DNA of 15,727 nt, taken from Nanosynbacter sp. (lineage in GTDB: Bacteria; Patescibacteriota; Saccharimonadia; Saccharimonadales; Saccharimonadaceae). A program made the translations under genes and the position numbers. The stretch is from assembly GCA_015257485.1 (NCBI GenBank), contig JABZKC010000016.1:1-15727 (forward strand), written 5' to 3'. Under the pieces are notes generated by a model, which did not search any database, was not told the DNA's origin, and saw nothing but the letters and a program-made list of their open reading frames with translations. Positions within the stretch are counted from its first letter, which is position 1; each line of letters starts with the position of its first letter. This document shows, in pieces, positions 12,688-15,727 of the stretch.

Positions 12688-14238
12688 ATGAATCGCAATT
12701 TTGATCCGGACTACCTAGACGCAAATCACCCACCTACCTTTTTCTTCTATGATTTGGAGACCTCCGGCATTAATCCGCGTGAAGATCGCATCATGCAGTT
12801 CGCTGGGCAACGTACTGATCTCGATTTTAACCCCATCGGCGATCCGGTTAATCTCTTCGTACGTCTCGATGAAGATACTTTGCCGAGTCCCTACGCTATC
12901 GTCACCACCAATATTACTCCGAACGATACGCGTATGGATGGCCTTTCGGAGCCTGAGCTTTGCAAAATCCTGCAGGAAGAAATTTTCACTCCGAATACTA
13001 TTATTTGTGGCTTTAATTCTGTGCGCTTCGATGATGAGTTTATTCGCTATCTGTTTTGGCGCAATTTTTATGATCCATATACTTGGCAATATCTCGATGG
13101 TCGCAGTAAGTTCGATATTTTGGATGTTGTACGCATGGTGCGGGCGCTGCGTCCAGAGGGGATTAATTGGCCAGTTGCTATAGATCCTAAGACTGGCGAG
13201 AAAAAACCGACCAACCGTCTCGAGGTCCTCACTGCTTTGAACGGCATTACTCACGAACATGCCCATGATGCGCTTTCAGATATTTATGCCACGATCGCCG
13301 TAGCAAAAATTATTCATGAAAAGCAACCAAAGTTACTGGATTTTCTCTTAAAGCTGCGTGATAAAAAACAGCTTCTGCGTTTTCTTAACGCCACAAACCT
13401 TTCCATCGATTCCGCGACGCCTTTTGTCTATACCAGTGGTCATTACTCGAGTAAAACTAATCATACCACGGTTGCCATTCCGATTGCGCCAGGGAAAAAT
13501 CAAAACATTTTAGTCTTCGATTTGCGCTACAATATCGAGGAAATTTTGCAGGCGGAAAAGGAATTCAAACCCGAAGAAAAAGTCAGTCGAGCTGGTAAAA
13601 AATATCAAACTTGGTTCGATTTCTCTAAATACGTCAAAGAATTAACTCCGAGTAAATGTCCGGCAGTTGCGCCGCTCTCTGTGCTCGATGTAGAGACTTC
13701 AGAGCCGAGCTCCAATGGCATCGAAGAGTTCCCAGCTGGCACTTCCGGATGGCAGAAAATTAAGCTCGAAAAATCCCAGATAGAGAAAAATCTCGAGACC
13801 CTAAAAAATCACCCGGAATTCATCGAGCGAATGCGGGAATTATTCACTCGTGAGCGTAATTTTGATAAGCTCGAAGAGGCCGAAGCTAGACTCTATGATG
13901 GCTTCCTAAATAATGAAGATAGAAGACAAGCCTCCATGGTGCCGAATCTTCGCGCTAATGAGCTGGCTGATTTTCATCCACTTTTTCAGGATGAGCGACT
14001 CGATTCATTACTGCTGAATTATAAGGGGCGAAATTTTCCAAACGCGCTCAGCCAAGACGAAATCGCGAAATTTGAGAAATACCGTGCCGCTAGAATCGCC
14101 CGTCAGACCCCTGGCTTTATCCAAGCGATGAATGACCTATTGAAACATTACCAAACCACCGGCGAGACTGCCGACGGTCGCAAAATTCTCGACTCCACCC
14201 TCGAAGATCTCAAGATGTGGTTCGAGCTGGTTTCTTAA
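12688..14238 (+). CDS. sbcB: Exodeoxyribonuclease I (SbcB)
   Basis: A 516-residue 3'-5' single-strand DNA exonuclease used in recombination and repair. The DEDDh catalytic residues align with E. coli ExoI: Asp22 and Glu24 in YDLETSG, Asp115 in NSVRFDDE, His193 and Asp198 in HAHDALSD. Other family signatures are RNFYDPY (125-131) and RALRPEGINWP (152-162). The ExoI SH3-like and C-terminal helical regions follow to the end. The length is slightly above the E. coli protein (about 475), with extra residues around 330-370 (a Ser/Glu-rich linker) and at the N terminus. Domain order is complete, so it should be active. ATG 12688 is supported by the preceding -10 box and by homology starting near residue 16. 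Confidence 0.94.
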   Translation: MNRNFDPDYLDANHPPTFFFYDLETSGINPREDRIMQFAGQRTDLDFNPIGDPVNLFVRLDEDTLPSPYAIVTTNITPNDTRMDGLSEPELCKILQEEIFTPNTIICGFNSVRFDDEFIRYLFWRNFYDPYTWQYLDGRSKFDILDVVRMVRALRPEGINWPVAIDPKTGEKKPTNRLEVLTALNGITHEHAHDALSDIYATIAVAKIIHEKQPKLLDFLLKLRDKKQLLRFLNATNLSIDSATPFVYTSGHYSSKTNHTTVAIPIAPGKNQNILVFDLRYNIEEILQAEKEFKPEEKVSRAGKKYQTWFDFSKYVKELTPSKCPAVAPLSVLDVETSEPSSNGIEEFPAGTSGWQKIKLEKSQIEKNLETLKNHPEFIERMRELFTRERNFDKLEEAEARLYDGFLNNEDRRQASMVPNLRANELADFHPLFQDERLDSLLLNYKGRNFPNALSQDEIAKFEKYRAARIARQTPGFIQAMNDLLKHYQTTGETADGRKILDSTLEDLKMWFELVS

Positions 14239-14267
14239 TAAAATAGTGAATATTTCTATCACGTTTA

Positions 14268-14276
14268 TGCTAAAAT
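14268..14276 (+). promoter_or_regulatory. Extended -10 promoter of the BspA-like gene
   Basis: TGC-TAAAAT with the ATG (14283) six bases after the -10 box. This is the same geometry as the other leaderless genes and is the main reason for taking 14283 as the true start despite the frame break. Confidence 0.6.
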
Positions 14277-14282
14277 AAAACT

Positions 14283-15586
14283 ATGAACGGCAAAAAACTA
14301 ATTCAAGTAACCCGCATGGGGGGGGGTGGTTTAATAGAGAATTAAAGATTTTCGTATTATTTCTGACTCTAATATCTTTTTCTAATTTAATTTTCGGCAA
14401 TAATACTTTTGCCTTATATACTCCGACTCTTTCGGCCTCAGTAGATAATACAGCAGCCTCAGTGAATGGAAATCGAGTAATAAATTCTACTAGTAAAACT
14501 ACAGAAATCCCACTAAACCTTACGGTAAATACAAATAATAAGACTGGTTATACGGCAACATTAAGCTCCGAAACTGAAAACACTGCACTAACCAATGCAA
14601 CTTCTACTGCTGGTGCAAAAATTAATTCGATTTCGTCCGCTGGGCCACTGGGAGGTTTTTCTAATAATACTTGGGGCTATAAGCTTGGTACGTCTACGAA
14701 TTATACGCCAATCCCAGCTCTTTCTACCCCAGCGCAAATCTTACAGACTACAGAAAAAACAAACGGCAACGAATCGAACCAGCTAAGTATTGGCATGAAA
14801 CTAAGCGATAATCTCGAAAGTGGCAGATACACGAATAAGCTAATATTTTCAATTCTAACCAATAATTATAATCGTATCGCCATCATGACCGAAGGCCCAG
14901 ATTTTAATACAAAACTAAAATCCTTAGAAACCGCGACGAATAAAATCGAGCATTTTAAGAAGAGCAATGTTGCGCCAGCTATCTCTATGGATGCCGTGAA
15001 TGTTGAAGATGAAGCATCTGATTATGAAATTAAGCTCTGGTTAGACCCAGCAGATAAGACCGCCTACTATTATGCTGAACCGGAAAAAGTGTATTTAAAT
15101 GCGGATAGCAGTAGGATGTTCTTTTTAAAATGGGATAATAAAGATCTCTTAGAGATAGATGTCTCCAATTTCGATACCTCGAAGGTGACGGATATGAGCC
15201 GTATGTTTTACGACTTACGTAACATTACCTCTCTTCATCTCTCCAATTTCGATACCTCGAAGGTGACGGATATGAACCGTATGTTTTCTGGCATGTCTAA
15301 TCTCATTACCCTCGATCTCTCCAACTTCGACACTTCGAAGGTGACGACTATGATGTCCATGTTTTATCTCGATGAAATACCTAAGGATAAACTAGAAATA
15401 ATTTATGTAAATAATGATTTTAATACCACTAACCTTACAGATACTTATCTAATGTTTTCGAACCGCAGGAAGCTCCGCGGAGGGAATGGTTCTTATCTCG
15501 CTGATCCTCTTACGGCGGATAAAACCTGGCTTCGCATTGATGATCCAGCCCACGGCCGCCCAGGTTACTTCACGAGGAAGCCATAG
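14283..15586 (+). CDS. BspA-like surface protein, out of frame at a G9 tract (likely phase-variable)
   Basis: A predicted surface adhesin. From ATG 14283 the frame runs MNGKKLIQVTRM, enters nine G (14318-14326) and stops after 20 codons. The frame that encodes the rest opens in the same region and reads WFNREL, then a hydrophobic signal sequence (KIFVLFLTLISFSNLIFG), without its own ATG, GTG or TTG before GTG 14462, which lies beyond the signal peptide. Ten or seven G would join the two into a protein of 434 or 433 residues. The mature part has a Thr/Asn/Ser-rich beta-type domain (to about 14870), then a BspA-like region (DUF285) with three 26-residue repeats of the form LSNFDTSKVTDMxxMF (from 15162), ending GYFTRKP. 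No LPxTG or other wall anchor is visible. Either phase-OFF in this clone or a homopolymer sequencing error; a GTG-14462 start would give an unexported protein. Confidence 0.8.
14318..14326 (+). repeat. Poly-G tract (G9) near the 5' end of the BspA-like gene
   Basis: Nine consecutive G at codons 12-15 of the ORF, in an AT-rich region with no comparable run elsewhere in the window. Its length sets whether the start codon and signal peptide share a frame. Such tracts change length by slipped-strand mispairing. Confidence 0.85.
15162..15365 (+). repeat. Three 78-bp in-frame tandem repeat units
   Basis: 48-nt blocks at 15162-15209, 15240-15287 and 15318-15365 recur at exact 78-bp (26-codon) spacing. 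The first two blocks differ at one position; the third is more diverged. They encode the BspA-like SNFDTSKVT unit. Such near-identity could allow unit gain or loss by recombination. Confidence 0.85.
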
Positions 15587-15608
15587 GAGTCTACGTAAAA
15601 TCTTAATA

Positions 15609-15727
15609 GTGGCTTTTTCTGGTTATGTGTCATCTTCTTATATTGTATTTTATCTAAAACTTCTTGAGCTATTAGGTTCAGTTAAACAATTAAGAAAGAC
15701 ACCTAAAACAAAAAAGGAACAATCCTG
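15609..15727 (+). CDS. Possible partial ORF running off the window edge
   Basis: An open frame from GTG 15609 to the window end, 39 codons, with a hydrophobic first part (VAFSGYVSSSYIVFYLKLLE) and a Lys-rich second part. TAAAAT (15596-15601) lies seven bases before the GTG, like the leaderless starts here. The frame is also open back into the end of the BspA-like gene (different frame), so it could instead be a displaced C-terminal membrane anchor of that protein. No family recognised. Confidence 0.3.
   Translation, partial: MAFSGYVSSSYIVFYLKLLELLGSVKQLRKTPKTKKEQS

Noticed and set aside
12715..13266. 183-codon minus-strand ORF inside sbcB
   Set aside because: It lies wholly antisense to conserved exonuclease I catalytic motifs, with no ribosome binding site or promoter.

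Overview
The window looks like a chromosomal segment of a Candidatus Saccharibacteria (TM7/CPR) relative, probably a host-associated episymbiont. This is inferred from several traits together: standard stop-codon use, many genes whose ATG sits only 6-7 nt after a -10 box (leaderless transcripts), compact operons, an unusually short UvrC, long signal-anchored surface proteins, an LPxTG-type protein and a BspA-like repeat protein. No rRNA or marker gene is present to prove it.

Layout. 1-2500: an LPxTG-type surface protein with its promoter and terminator, then a 592-residue single-pass membrane protein with an acidic disordered cytoplasmic half. 2560-3912: a reduced UvrC. Its promoter carries the same two-dyad element, at the same distance from the -10 box, as the promoter of the LPxTG gene. 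3943-6312: a tight cluster of a holin-4/YvlD-like membrane protein, SecG and a family-5 (peptide-type) solute-binding protein. 6374-6458: tRNA-Leu(GAG) with encoded CCA and its terminator.

6460-9770 is an apparent accessory island next to tRNA-Leu. The tRNA 3' end and terminator occur again, degenerate, about 240 bp downstream, with strong hairpins between the copies. A minus-strand DpnII-type (GATC) restriction-modification operon follows: an HTH-Dam fusion methylase, a DpnII/MboI-family endonuclease, a second DNA methylase unlike DpnA, and a frameshifted gene remnant. An inverted repeat containing a GATC site lies over the operon promoter, so feedback by the HTH domain and/or methylation is plausible. 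A strong divergent promoter drives only a 25-codon ORF and decayed sequence.

9910-15727: a secreted HNH nuclease (minus), a soluble CBS-pair protein with a Ca-binding-type loop (minus), and divergently a membrane-anchored DsbA-like thiol oxidoreductase. Then come exonuclease I (sbcB) and a BspA-like surface protein whose signal peptide is out of frame with its start codon because of a run of nine G. Ten or seven G would restore the frame, which suggests slipped-strand phase variation and is the most interesting signal here. A possible partial ORF runs off the right edge.

Together the genes fit an envelope-centred host-dependent lifestyle: surface proteins, peptide capture, extracellular DNA cleavage and disulfide formation, alongside DNA repair and restriction.
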